Source of the DNA: JBKJZO01 sp046715235
GTDB lineage: Bacteria; Actinomycetota; Actinomycetes; BP-191
Direction: 5' to 3'
DNA length: 27,048 nt
Assembly (NCBI GenBank): GCA_046715235.1
Contig: JBKJZO010000009.1
Span: forward strand, 1 to 27,048
Shown: positions 14,186 through 22,354 of the stretch, in pieces
Position numbering within the stretch: the stretch's first letter is position 1
Layout of the letters: each line of letters begins with the position of its first letter
Translations under genes and position numbers: made by a program
Notes under the pieces: generated by a model
Databases searched by the model: none
What the model was told of the DNA's origin: nothing
Seen by the model: only the letters and a program-made list of their open reading frames with translations

Positions 14186-15666
14186 GCACAGCGGCTCAGG
14201 CGGCTACAACCGGCCGCCGGCTCGCCGGGAGCACCGCGCTGCTGCTCGGGGTCCGCGCGGCTGGACTGGTGATGGGTTTGGCGGTCTCTGTGATGCTCGC
14301 CAGAGGCCTGGGCGCAGGCGCGCTCGGCACTTTCGCGACCGCACTGGCGCTGGTGCACATCGGCTCGATCCTCACCGACTTCGGGCTCGGCGCCTTGCTG
14401 GTGCGCGAGGGTGCCGGTGCGCCGGCGTTGCGCGCCGCGATGCTTCGGTGGGCTACGCGGGCGCGAGTTGTCTGCGGGCTTGTCGTGTTCGTGCTGCTGA
14501 TCGGCGTCACTGTCGTGGTCGTCGCAGGCGCTGAAGCGCGTATCTCGGTCGTGCTGGTCTGTACGGCGGTGCCGTTGAGTGCACTCACGCTCGGCATGAC
14601 GCTGCTCGAGCAACAGCTCTTGCTGCGCAGGATGGCTGTACTGCTGCTGGTCCAGAGCGCCATGTGGCTTGCGACAGTCGGCACCCTTTTCGCGACGCAC
14701 GCGGGGCTGCGGGCGTACGCCGTGGCATTCGTGCTGTACAGCGCGGCCTACGGGGTGCTGGTGCACCGAGTCAGCCGCCGTACCCTCAGCGGTCCGGCCG
14801 AGCCGATGACGCTGCGGCAGTTCTCGATCCTCATGCGCGACGTCGTTCCGCTGAGCGTGACCTTCGTGCTGGTGATCCTCTACTACAAGCTGGACTCGCT
14901 CTTCGTCTACCGCTACGCCGGCGCGGAGGCCGCGGGCAACTACGCAATCGCGTACCGGTTCCTGGACCAGTTGGCGATCCTGCCCGTCACGCTGGGCAAT
15001 CTGTTCTTGCCGTTGCTGACCAGGCGCCGCAACGCCGGCGAGCCGACGCAGCCGATGTTCGAGCGCTACGTGCGGATCACCCTCGTCCTGTCGGCACCGG
15101 TGGTAGGCCTGGGACTCGTGCTCGCCCGGCCACTAGTCGCCCTGTTCGGCAGCGACTACGGCGACGCGGTGCTCCTCATGCGTCTACTGCTCCCGGCGTT
15201 CGTTCCGGTGACATTCGGATACATCCTCGTGCACCTGGCGATCGTGCATCACAAGACGAGGAACCAGCTCCTGTCCGCCTGTGCCGGACTTGTCATCAAC
15301 GTCGCGCTCAACTTCTGGCTCGTGCCGCGGTACGGCGCGCGCGCCGCGGCAATCGTGACCGGACTGACCGAGGTGGGCGTTGTCGGAACTCTGTACTTCG
15401 CGCTGCGGCGCCCGTGCGGTCTGTCACTGCCTTGGGGGTGGGTCGCGCGGCACGTCGCCGTGCTCGCCGCCAGTGGCGGCGCTGCGCTGCTGCTGATGCG
15501 CAACCCGTACCTGGCCGCGGTGGCGTTCACGCTGGTCTACCTGGGCGGCGTCGCGCTGCTGTCAGTTGTCGACCTCGCCGAGATCCGCGCCCTCTTGCGA
15601 CGGTCAGACCAGCCTCGGGAGCAACTCCTCGACCCGGTGCCGGAACGACTCGGCGCGGAACACTGA
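14182..15666 (+). CDS. Wzx-type polysaccharide flippase (MOP superfamily)
   Basis: 494 residues, about 12 to 14 membrane segments. The N-terminus (LAGSTALLLGVRAAGLVMGL) and the repeated pattern FGLGALLVREG and YAGAEAAGNYAIAYRFLDQL are typical of RfbX/Wzx flippases, which move lipid-linked repeat units across the membrane. The ATG at 14182 overlaps the Wzy stop (ATGA). The last 63 bases lie inside the 3' end of the convergent glycosyltransferase gene. The same frame stays open far upstream to 12667, but that part is a shadow of Wzy. Confidence 0.92.
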   Translation: MSTAAQAATTGRRLAGSTALLLGVRAAGLVMGLAVSVMLARGLGAGALGTFATALALVHIGSILTDFGLGALLVREGAGAPALRAAMLRWATRARVVCGLVVFVLLIGVTVVVVAGAEARISVVLVCTAVPLSALTLGMTLLEQQLLLRRMAVLLLVQSAMWLATVGTLFATHAGLRAYAVAFVLYSAAYGVLVHRVSRRTLSGPAEPMTLRQFSILMRDVVPLSVTFVLVILYYKLDSLFVYRYAGAEAAGNYAIAYRFLDQLAILPVTLGNLFLPLLTRRRNAGEPTQPMFERYVRITLVLSAPVVGLGLVLARPLVALFGSDYGDAVLLMRLLLPAFVPVTFGYILVHLAIVHHKTRNQLLSACAGLVINVALNFWLVPRYGARAAAIVTGLTEVGVVGTLYFALRRPCGLSLPWGWVARHVAVLAASGGAALLLMRNPYLAAVAFTLVYLGGVALLSVVDLAEIRALLRRSDQPREQLLDPVPERLGAEH

Positions 15667-16716
15667 CAGCTCCGCCATAGCCGACGGCGGGATCTTGGGC
15701 GGCCCATCGGCGAGCACTGACCAGTCAGGGTTGTCGACGTCGACCACTGTCGTCGCGGCCCTGATCTCAGGCGGGAACCCGTCAACAGCGAAGGCACTGG
15801 CGATGACGGGTCGCCCGGCGAGCAGTGACTCGGCGACCTTGACCTTCATGCCTCCGCCCAGCCGTATCGGCGCCAGCGTGAGGCTGACGCGCTCGTAGAA
15901 GTCGTCGACCTCGCGCACGGGACCCAGGAGCTCGACGCCGTCGGTCACCGGGAGGGAGTCCGATCGCAGGCCTGCCACCACCACCTGCCACCCCCTTGCG
16001 CGCAGGCCGGGAAGCCACCGCGAAACCAGCACGTGGTAGGCGTCGATGTTGGGGGTGAAGTCGAAGTTCGCAATGAAACCCGCCACTCCCGCGGCCGACC
16101 CCGTTGTCGATTGGTGCCTGACCCCGACCGGCGTCGGAAGCCACTCCGTCGCCTTACCGGATCGCGCGGAGACAAGCTGCGCGTCCGTCCAGCCCGCTGC
16201 ACTGACAACGGCCGCTTGAGAGACGTAGTGCTTTTCGGAGCGCACGATCTGGACCCGCTGGGTCTCCGCGAAACGACGGGCGAGCAGTCGCCGGCTGGCC
16301 GCCTCGCGCGCAGCGAACTCGCTCAGCAGGTCGCTCATGTCGAACCACAACCGCGCCTCCAGAACGACGTCGGCGTACGCCGCTTGCGCGACGGAGGGCA
16401 CATGCACGACGTCGGGTCGCTCGTCGGAAAGGGCCTGCGCGAGCGCACGGAGGCGGGCGCCGAACATCGTCGGCATCGGCAGAACCGCCCGTTTCACCCC
16501 GCGGATCCAGGCCGGCATCGGGCGCGACCCCAACGGTTGGCCGCCTGCGGCAACTGATCGACCAATCCCAGGTTCAGCGACCGGCTCACGACCCGGGAAG
16601 ACGCAGACGACGTCGCAGCCCGCGGCCGAGAAAGCGTCGAGGAAGGCACGGGTGCGCAGCGTGCCACCGTGTGTCTCCGCCCACGGGTCCATCAGCGAGA
16701 GCACGGCGATCTTCAT
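15604..16716 (-). CDS. GT4-type glycosyltransferase (Glyco_trans_1_4-like)
   Basis: 370 residues from the ATG at 16716 (MKIAVLSLMDPW), where the first Rossmann strand begins; the frame continues upstream to 16797 but would overlap the preceding gene. The N-terminal domain has HGGTLRTRAFLDAF. The C-terminal domain has GFIANFDFTPNIDAYHVLV, then VSLTLAPIRLGGGMKVKVAESLLAGRPVIAS, a nucleotide-sugar binding pattern shared with EPS transferases that act with polyprenyl-linked acceptors. It is the last gene of a four-gene minus operon, 10 bp after the preceding stop. Its 3' end overlaps the flippase gene by 63 bp. Sugar donor and linkage unknown. Confidence 0.88.
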   Translation of the reverse strand: MKIAVLSLMDPWAETHGGTLRTRAFLDAFSAAGCDVVCVFPGREPVAEPGIGRSVAAGGQPLGSRPMPAWIRGVKRAVLPMPTMFGARLRALAQALSDERPDVVHVPSVAQAAYADVVLEARLWFDMSDLLSEFAAREAASRRLLARRFAETQRVQIVRSEKHYVSQAAVVSAAGWTDAQLVSARSGKATEWLPTPVGVRHQSTTGSAAGVAGFIANFDFTPNIDAYHVLVSRWLPGLRARGWQVVVAGLRSDSLPVTDGVELLGPVREVDDFYERVSLTLAPIRLGGGMKVKVAESLLAGRPVIASAFAVDGFPPEIRAATTVVDVDNPDWSVLADGPPKIPPSAMAELSVFRAESFRHRVEELLPRLV

Positions 16717-16726
16717 CACCGGCAGC

Positions 16727-17854
16727 CTAGATGAGAGCCTCAACAGCCGAGGTGATGCCGTCGGCCATACGCTCGAAGCTGAACTCGGCTCGCACACGCT
16801 CAGCGCCGGCGACGGCCAATCGGCGCGCCAACGCCGGGTCGGCTAGCAGCTTCGCGACCGCCGTCGCGAGAGCCTGCGGATCTCGGGGCGGTATCAGCAA
16901 ACCCGTGAGCCCGTCGACGACGATCTCAGGCAACCCGCCGACGGCGCTGGCGACGACCGGGCGCGCCTGTGCGCTCGCTTCGACCGCCACCATCCCGAAC
17001 GATTCGATGACCGAGGGCACGACGACGACGTCCGCGCGCAGGTAGGCCGCGGTCGGATCTGCGACGAATCCGGTGAATACGACCTGTTCGGCGACTTCCA
17101 GCCGCTGCGCCTGTTCCCGCAACTGGTCACGAACCGGCTCGTAGCCTCGGAAGACGTCACCGACGAGTTCGAGCACGATCCGATGCCCCTGGGCTGACAG
17201 CAATGCCGTCGCTTCGATCGCCGTGCCCTGTCCCTTCACCGGATTCAGCCGGCCGACGAGCAGGAGCCTCGCCGGACGATCACCGGCGCGGTCCGGCGGC
17301 GGAGGAGCCGGCCCGAATCGGTAGCCGATCCGGACGACCCGCATGCGGGCTGCCAATCGCCGTACGTGTCCGGTCAGCCAGCGGCTTGTCGCGTCGCTAT
17401 TGGCCACGATCAGCGCAGCGGCGAGCAACGGCGCGATGAGTACCCGGGCCTGCGGTCGCCCGAGTTGCTCCTGCGCTTCGTGCACGTGGCACAGCGACGG
17501 GCAGCGCGCGAGTCGCGCCGCGAGAAGCCAGTGCGGAAGGGTCAGGGTGTTGACGTAGACGACGTCCGCGCGGCGTCGCCTGATGAGCCGGGCCAGGCGC
17601 GCGACGTGCCAGGGGGTCGTGACGAGGAACAGCGGCAGCGCCTTGGGTCGCAGCACGGCTCTCCGGACCACCGGAAACCGCTGAATCTCGACCGTGACCC
17701 CGTCGGCTTCTAGCGCCTGCACGAGGGGCCCCTGCTCCGGGACGACGACGACGACGTCGTGACCCGCGTCGCGAAGAGCCGCGATCGCGCTCTGCAAGCT
17801 CCGGTCCGCCCCGTACAGGTCGGGGAACGGGTGCGCGACAACGATCCTGCTCAT
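16727..17854 (-). CDS. GT4-family glycosyltransferase
   Basis: 375 residues. The GT-B fold is clear: MSRIVVAHPFPDLYGADRSL at the start, ARLLLVGRLNPVKGQGTAIEA at the second domain, VFTGFVADPTAAYLRADVVV, and an E-x7-E motif in SVIESFGMVAVEASAQARPV. The C-terminal helix returns to the N-domain (FSFERMADGI). It is expected to extend the lipid-linked EPS repeat unit. The ATG at 17854 overlaps the upstream gene stop (ATGA, 17851-17854). No odd residues were noted. Confidence 0.91.
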   Translation of the reverse strand: MSRIVVAHPFPDLYGADRSLQSAIAALRDAGHDVVVVVPEQGPLVQALEADGVTVEIQRFPVVRRAVLRPKALPLFLVTTPWHVARLARLIRRRRADVVYVNTLTLPHWLLAARLARCPSLCHVHEAQEQLGRPQARVLIAPLLAAALIVANSDATSRWLTGHVRRLAARMRVVRIGYRFGPAPPPPDRAGDRPARLLLVGRLNPVKGQGTAIEATALLSAQGHRIVLELVGDVFRGYEPVRDQLREQAQRLEVAEQVVFTGFVADPTAAYLRADVVVVPSVIESFGMVAVEASAQARPVVASAVGGLPEIVVDGLTGLLIPPRDPQALATAVAKLLADPALARRLAVAGAERVRAEFSFERMADGITSAVEALI

Positions 17855-18975
17855 GTGGCGCCCAATACCGACCGGTAGACGTCAAGGACGCCCGTCGCCA
17901 TTCGTCGGGGGCTGTACCGCGCTTGCCACAGCGCGTGTGCCTCCGCGGCCATCGCGCGGCGTACGGCGACGGGCTCCAACGACGTGATGCCTTGGCCGAT
18001 CCCATCGACGTCCGGTACGACGACCGCGTGCGTGCCGCTCACCGCGTCGAGTCCTTCGATGCCGAGTTGCGTCGACACCACTGGGAGCCCGAGTGCGAAC
18101 GCCTCGATGATCTTGACGCGGACGCCGCCGCCGGACAGTAGGGGCACGACGAGTGCATCGGCGTCCTCGAGCGCTGCCCTGACGTCCGGGACGTCGGAGC
18201 GGATCTCGACACTGGTGTCACTGCTCGTCACGTGCCGCGTTGCTGCCCGGCCAATGATGACGAGTCTGCGCACGCCGGTCTCGGAGCGGATGGACGGCCA
18301 GCGCGCGAGAAGCGCCTGGGCCGCTTCGACATTCGGCTGGTAGTCGAACGACGCGACGTAGGCGATCGTCCTGAGCTGTTCGCGTGGCGGCGGCAACCGC
18401 GGGCCAGGGTCGAAACCCAGCGGCACCACGTGCAGTGAGCGCGGGTGGGAGAACTCGCGGACCCGCGCGGCGTCGGCGTCCGAAAGCACGATCGTCGCGC
18501 CCGCCGCTTCGAGAGCGGCGCGCTCGCCCTGCAACACGGCTGCGGCCTGCCTCGGGGTTAGGCCTCCGAAGCGGGCCAGCCGGTCGGTCTCGACGTTGTG
18601 CATGGTCAGAACCGAAGGCCGGCCGCAGTCGAACCACGCGTACGAGTGCTGGAAGTCGACGATGTCGGGCGCGACCAGTTCGAGCGATCGGGCCATGCGG
18701 TCGCGTAGCCCCGGCATCCGGTAGATGGCCAGCGGATCGCCGCGGCGCGCGAGTTGCAGGCGTGCGCGCCAGAGGGCACGCGCCGGCAGATTCGACGGGC
18801 GCCCCGGCACCAGTACGTACGCCTCGCTGCCGCTCTCGCCGTCCCAGCTGTAGGCGAGTACGACGGGGTCGACGTCCTGGCCGCGCAGCTCATCGACGAG
18901 CGCGGCCGTCCTGATCCGGTCACCGCTGGTGGCCGGGTACGCCGGATGCGGCATGACGACCGCGACGCGGATCAC
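17851..18975 (-). CDS. GT4-type glycosyltransferase (Glyco_trans_1_4-like)
   Basis: 374 residues from the GTG at 18975, which overlaps the stop of the preceding gene (GTGA, 18972-18975). The start VIRVAVVMPHPAYPATSGDRIR holds the first Rossmann strand and glycine loop. HNVETDRLARFGG is the usual acceptor-side motif. TIAYVASFDYQPNVEAAQALL and ADALVVPLLSGGGVRVKIIEAF mark the donor domain. It closely resembles in layout the transferase at 15604-16716, so the pair may be old duplicates with different linkages. Likely role: one sugar addition to the EPS repeat unit. Confidence 0.89.
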   Translation of the reverse strand: MIRVAVVMPHPAYPATSGDRIRTAALVDELRGQDVDPVVLAYSWDGESGSEAYVLVPGRPSNLPARALWRARLQLARRGDPLAIYRMPGLRDRMARSLELVAPDIVDFQHSYAWFDCGRPSVLTMHNVETDRLARFGGLTPRQAAAVLQGERAALEAAGATIVLSDADAARVREFSHPRSLHVVPLGFDPGPRLPPPREQLRTIAYVASFDYQPNVEAAQALLARWPSIRSETGVRRLVIIGRAATRHVTSSDTSVEIRSDVPDVRAALEDADALVVPLLSGGGVRVKIIEAFALGLPVVSTQLGIEGLDAVSGTHAVVVPDVDGIGQGITSLEPVAVRRAMAAEAHALWQARYSPRRMATGVLDVYRSVLGAT

Positions 18976-20075
18976 CGACGGGAGCGACGGGCGAGCCGCT
19001 TGCACAGCTGCTCGTAGCTGTCGGCGACGGCGTCCCAGCGATAGCGCTCGGCAGCGCGCTCCTGGCCGAGCAACCCGCGCTCACCCGCGGAGTCGAGATT
19101 GCTCTCGACGAGTTCGACCGCGGACGCAACGTCGTCGCGCGTCGACCAGAAGACACCGGTGTCGGCCAATACCTCGCGATTGAAGTTCACGTCCCACGCG
19201 AGCACGGGCGCAGCCGCACCCATCGCGCGGAGCAACGACGGGTTGGTGCCACCGACCGAGTGCCCGTGAAGGTACGACGCCGCGTTGGTGTAGAGCTGGT
19301 TGAGCAGCTCGTCGTCGTACACACCGCCGACCATGCTGATTCGCGAATCGGCCGCAGCTTTGCGCTGCAGGCCGGCGACGTACTCGCCCGGATAGCGCAC
19401 GCTGCCGACGATGACGAGCGGCAGCGTCGCAGCGCTGCTCGCGTAGCCAGCGAGCGCCACGTGCACGTTGTTCTCGGGTTCCAGCCTCGCGACCACCAGG
19501 TGGTAGCCACGCCGTGTCAGCCGGAGCTCTGCCAGCCGGTCGTCGGAGACATCGCGCAGGATGGGCGCGCCGTACGGGATGAAGACGCTGTCGGCGTCGT
19601 ACGTCGCGCGGTAGTACTCCTGTATGCCGACTGCATCGGCGATCAACTCGTTCGCTACGCGCGCACCGAAACGCTCGTTGAACTTGTAGTAGCGCTGGCC
19701 GTTGCGGCCCCACTTGGCGCGCTGCCACTCGAGGCCGTCGACGTGCAACGCGACCGGGATACGGGCCGCTCTGATGACCGGGATGAACGGTGCGTTGGCC
19801 GCGTTGAAGACGATCGCGACGTCGACGCGATGCCTCAGCAGGTGCAGCGCGGAGAGCGCGGTGTGGCTCAGGGTCTCGAAATGCTTGTGCCGCCAGGCCG
19901 GCAGATTCACCAGGCGCATGCCGGCGTACTCGGTGATGGTCTGGCCGGGATTGCGGCAGTAGACAACGACGTCGTACCCCCGGGCCGCCAGCCGGCTACC
20001 AACTTCCTCGACCGCTGTCTCGAACCCGCCGTACCGCCCGGGTGCACCGCGGGTGCCGACCAGGGCGATTCTCAC
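18972..20075 (-). CDS. DUF1972-type glycosyltransferase (rhamnosyltransferase-like)
   Basis: 367 residues from a GTG at 20075. The start MRIALVGTRGAPGRYGGFET is the hallmark of the DUF1972 group, which includes putative rhamnosyl and other EPS transferases. VDGLEWQRAKWGRNGQRYY is the second family signature. YHLVVARLEPENNV and YLHGHSVGGTNPSLLRAMG belong to the GT4 donor domain. It leads the four-gene minus operon and probably adds an early sugar to the lipid-linked acceptor. Promoter: a TAGCGT at roughly -45 is the only -10-like word I see. Sugar identity is not provable here. Confidence 0.91.
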   Translation of the reverse strand: MRIALVGTRGAPGRYGGFETAVEEVGSRLAARGYDVVVYCRNPGQTITEYAGMRLVNLPAWRHKHFETLSHTALSALHLLRHRVDVAIVFNAANAPFIPVIRAARIPVALHVDGLEWQRAKWGRNGQRYYKFNERFGARVANELIADAVGIQEYYRATYDADSVFIPYGAPILRDVSDDRLAELRLTRRGYHLVVARLEPENNVHVALAGYASSAATLPLVIVGSVRYPGEYVAGLQRKAAADSRISMVGGVYDDELLNQLYTNAASYLHGHSVGGTNPSLLRAMGAAAPVLAWDVNFNREVLADTGVFWSTRDDVASAVELVESNLDSAGERGLLGQERAAERYRWDAVADSYEQLCKRLARRSRR

Positions 20076-20149
20076 CGGGCGGGCGATTTCGGCGTTGGCA
20101 CGTTTCGCACGCTACCGCGCGCGTCGACCGCTCCGGCCGATCTGGGTCC

Positions 20150-20155
20150 TAGGAT
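20150..20155 (+). promoter_or_regulatory. Candidate -10 box (TAGGAT) of the ABC exporter operon
   Basis: TAGGAT fits TAnnnT and ends seven bases before the GTG at 20163, so the transcript could be leaderless. Alternatively the AGGA within it (20151-20154) acts as a Shine-Dalgarno site eight bases from the GTG, if transcription begins further upstream. No good -35 was found. Confidence 0.35.
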
Positions 20156-20162
20156 CAGCGAC

Positions 20163-20873
20163 GTGCCGGGCATCGTGGTCGAAGGCGTGGTCAAGCGCTT
20201 CGGCGAGGTATCGGCGCTAGCCGGCGTCGACCTCGCGGTCGCTCCCGGTGAGGCCGTCGCCCTGCTCGGTGCCAACGGTGCAGGCAAGAGCACGCTGATG
20301 CGCATCATCGGCGGCGTCGTGCTGCCGGACGCCGGACGCGCGTCGGTCGCTGACCACGACGTCGTGACCGATCCGGGCGACGCGAAGCGGTCCATCGGCT
20401 TGGTTCTGTCCGACGAGCGATCCTGGTACTGGCGGATCACCGGTCGGCAGAATCTCGAGTTCTTCGCCGCGCTCAGCGGCACGCGACCGGCGGCAGCGGC
20501 CGCGCGGTCCGACGTACTGCTCACCGAGACTGGGCTCGCGCACGCGGCCGACCGCCCTTTCGGCGGCTACTCCGCGGGCATGCGGGCGCGGCTGTCGCTC
20601 GCGCGGGCGCTGCTCGACGAACCGGCCGTACTCCTGCTCGACGAGCCGACGCGCAGTCTCGATCCGGTCGCCGCAGCCGAGTTTCGCGAGCGCATCAACG
20701 GCCTCACCGCGACCCGCGACACCGCGGTGCTCTTCGCGACGCACGACCTGCACGAAGCCGCTGCGCTCGCCAGCAACGTCGTCGTACTGCACCTGGGAGA
20801 AGTCATCGCCCGCAGGGCGCGCGGTACGACGGCTGAAGAGTTGGAGCGCTTGCTGCTGGACGCCGTCGGATGA
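20163..20873 (+). CDS. ABC transporter ATP-binding protein (ABC-2 exporter)
   Basis: 236 residues from a GTG at 20163. Walker A is GANGAGKST (36-44), Walker B VLLLDEPT (156-163) and the switch His194 is in FATHDLHE. The signature loop is GGYSAGMR (134-141), a variant of LSGGQ. The Q-loop region reads LVLSDERSWYWRITG, a form I associate with exporters of polysaccharide or peptide type rather than importers. It overlaps the permease by 4 bp (ATGA, 20870-20873). The permease is followed after 34 bp by the PqqD/B2/cyclase genes, so the pair is a good candidate for exporting the mature lasso-type peptides. Export of a polysaccharide-linked substrate is the alternative. Confidence 0.9.
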   Translation: MPGIVVEGVVKRFGEVSALAGVDLAVAPGEAVALLGANGAGKSTLMRIIGGVVLPDAGRASVADHDVVTDPGDAKRSIGLVLSDERSWYWRITGRQNLEFFAALSGTRPAAAAARSDVLLTETGLAHAADRPFGGYSAGMRARLSLARALLDEPAVLLLDEPTRSLDPVAAAEFRERINGLTATRDTAVLFATHDLHEAAALASNVVVLHLGEVIARRARGTTAEELERLLLDAVG

Positions 20874-21679
20874 CAACGCTGTGGTTGCTGAGAGCGTTCG
20901 TACTGCGCGACTGGCGGGTCACGACGTCGTACCGGCTGCCCTTCATCTTCGACGTGATCGGGACCTTCTTCGAACTCGGCGTCTTCTTCTTCATGGGGCG
21001 CTACCTCGACGACATTGGACTGACCGAGTCTGAGGTGATCGGTGGCGACTTCTTCTCGTTCGTCGTCTTCGGCATCGTGCTTACCGCTTTCGTCGCAACG
21101 AGCGTCTCGTCGTTTGCGCAACGGCTGCGCACCGAGCAGACGACCGGAACGCTCGAGGCGTTGTTCGCGTCTCCGGCCCCGCCGGGACTGATAATCCTCG
21201 GCAGCGCCGCTTACGACCTGCTCGAGGCGGCGGTGTTCGCCGTCCTGACCGTCATCCTTGCGGCGCTGCTGTTCGGGCTGGACTTGCATGTCAGCCCAGC
21301 CTCCGCGATCGCCGGGCTCGCGGCCACCCTGGCGACGATCGTTCTCTTCGCGGCGATCGGGATCACCATCGCGGGCGCGGTGATCGTGTTCAAACAGGTC
21401 GGTTCCCTGATCGGCTTCATGACGTCGGCGCTCGCACTGCTCGGCGGCGTCTATTACGAGGTCGACGTGCTTCCCGGACCTCTGCAGGCAGTGAGCAACC
21501 TGTCGCCATTTACCTGGGCGCTGCAGGTGCTGCGGTCGGCGTTCCTGCACGCCGAGCCCAGATGGGGGCTGCTCGGGCTACTCAGCGGGGCGGCACTCGT
21601 TGCTCTGCCGGCGGGGTTACGGGTATTCAGCGTGGCGCTGCGCAGGGCCGAGCGATCAGGAACGCTGGCGCAGTACTGA
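20870..21679 (+). CDS. ABC-2 type permease
   Basis: 269 residues with six predicted membrane segments (about 24-40, 60-78, 105-150 as two, 165-190, 235-255). The N-terminal amphipathic start WLLRAFVLRDWRVTTSYR and the intracellular coupling stretch RLRTEQTTGTLEALFASPAP are typical of ABC2_membrane proteins. It forms the membrane half of the exporter encoded by the overlapping upstream gene. The substrate cannot be read from sequence; its position beside RiPP maturation genes argues for peptide export. Confidence 0.9.
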   Translation: MTTLWLLRAFVLRDWRVTTSYRLPFIFDVIGTFFELGVFFFMGRYLDDIGLTESEVIGGDFFSFVVFGIVLTAFVATSVSSFAQRLRTEQTTGTLEALFASPAPPGLIILGSAAYDLLEAAVFAVLTVILAALLFGLDLHVSPASAIAGLAATLATIVLFAAIGITIAGAVIVFKQVGSLIGFMTSALALLGGVYYEVDVLPGPLQAVSNLSPFTWALQVLRSAFLHAEPRWGLLGLLSGAALVALPAGLRVFSVALRRAERSGTLAQY

Positions 21680-21713
21680 CAGACTCATAGGACCCGAGTA
21701 CAGGAGGACGAAA

Positions 21714-21983
21714 GTGAGCAAGGTGCGCCTGCGCCAGACGGACGTGCAGTGGCGTTCCGTCGAAGGCGAGATCGTCGCGCTCGACCTGCGCGCCTCCCAG
21801 TACCTCGGCATCAACGCCAGCGGCTCGCAGTTGTGGGACATGCTCGTCGCCGGCACCACCGAGGACGCCCTCGCCGACCACCTCGTCGAGGCGCACGCAC
21901 TCGACCGGGACGTCGCCCTCGCCCACGTCGAGGCCTTCCTCGACCAGTTGCGGGAACAAGCACTGCTGGAAGACCCTGGGTGA
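21714..21983 (+). CDS. PqqD-family RiPP recognition element (lasso B1-like)
   Basis: 89 residues from a GTG at 21714 with a strong ribosome binding site (AGGAGGA, 21702-21708). PqqD/RRE proteins are small winged-helix domains that clamp the leader peptide and present the precursor to the processing enzymes. Family marks visible are IVALDLRASQYLGINASGSQLW (three strands and the first helix) and the C-terminal helix pair (VALAHVEAFLDQLREQALL). Expected partners are the leader motifs Y-E-P-P-x-L of the two precursor peptides at 24440 and 24624. The stop overlaps the B2 start (GTGA, 21980-21983), so the two products are translationally coupled. Confidence 0.88.
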   Translation: MSKVRLRQTDVQWRSVEGEIVALDLRASQYLGINASGSQLWDMLVAGTTEDALADHLVEAHALDRDVALAHVEAFLDQLREQALLEDPG

Positions 21984-22354
21984 GGGGCCGCTTCGACGTC
22001 GCAAGCTGGCGGGCCGCGGTCTGGACCGTAGGCGCGCTGGGCTACCTACGTCGGGCTCTGGCGGATCAGCGCCTAACCGACGTCCGACTCAAGGCACCAC
22101 CGAAACTCCCTCCCCGTGCGCTCTCCGGTGTGGAAGCCGTCCTGAGCAGGCGCCCGAACACCTGCCTGATGCGTGCGCTCGTACTGCAGGCCTGGTACCG
22201 CGGCCAGGGCGACGAGCGCGACGTCGTCATCGGCGTCACCCCGCCCCGATCAGGTTTCCGGGCGCACGCCTGGATCGAGGGCGAGCCGCCTTGCCACGAC
22301 GAGAACTTCGTGGAGCTCACCCGCTGGTCCGGTACCGGGCCAGGAGGATCGTGA
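21980..22354 (+). CDS. Lasso peptide B2-type transglutaminase-like leader protease
   Basis: 124 residues from a GTG at 21980, a little shorter than the usual B2 (about 140-150). The cysteine of the protease triad is Cys62 in RPNTCLMRALVLQAWY. The His is His96 in GFRAHAWIE, followed by an acidic cluster (Glu100, Glu102, Asp107) from which the third residue must come. B2 enzymes cut the leader from the core just after the conserved Thr-x. It overlaps the RRE gene and the cyclase gene (GTGA at both ends), so the three would be made in step. Family assignment is good; catalytic competence is inferred. Confidence 0.87.
   Translation: MRGRFDVASWRAAVWTVGALGYLRRALADQRLTDVRLKAPPKLPPRALSGVEAVLSRRPNTCLMRALVLQAWYRGQGDERDVVIGVTPPRSGFRAHAWIEGEPPCHDENFVELTRWSGTGPGGS

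Noticed and set aside
19260..20162. Extension of the ABC ATPase frame far upstream
   Set aside because: This stretch is antisense to the DUF1972 glycosyltransferase; the ATPase domain begins right at the GTG at 20163.
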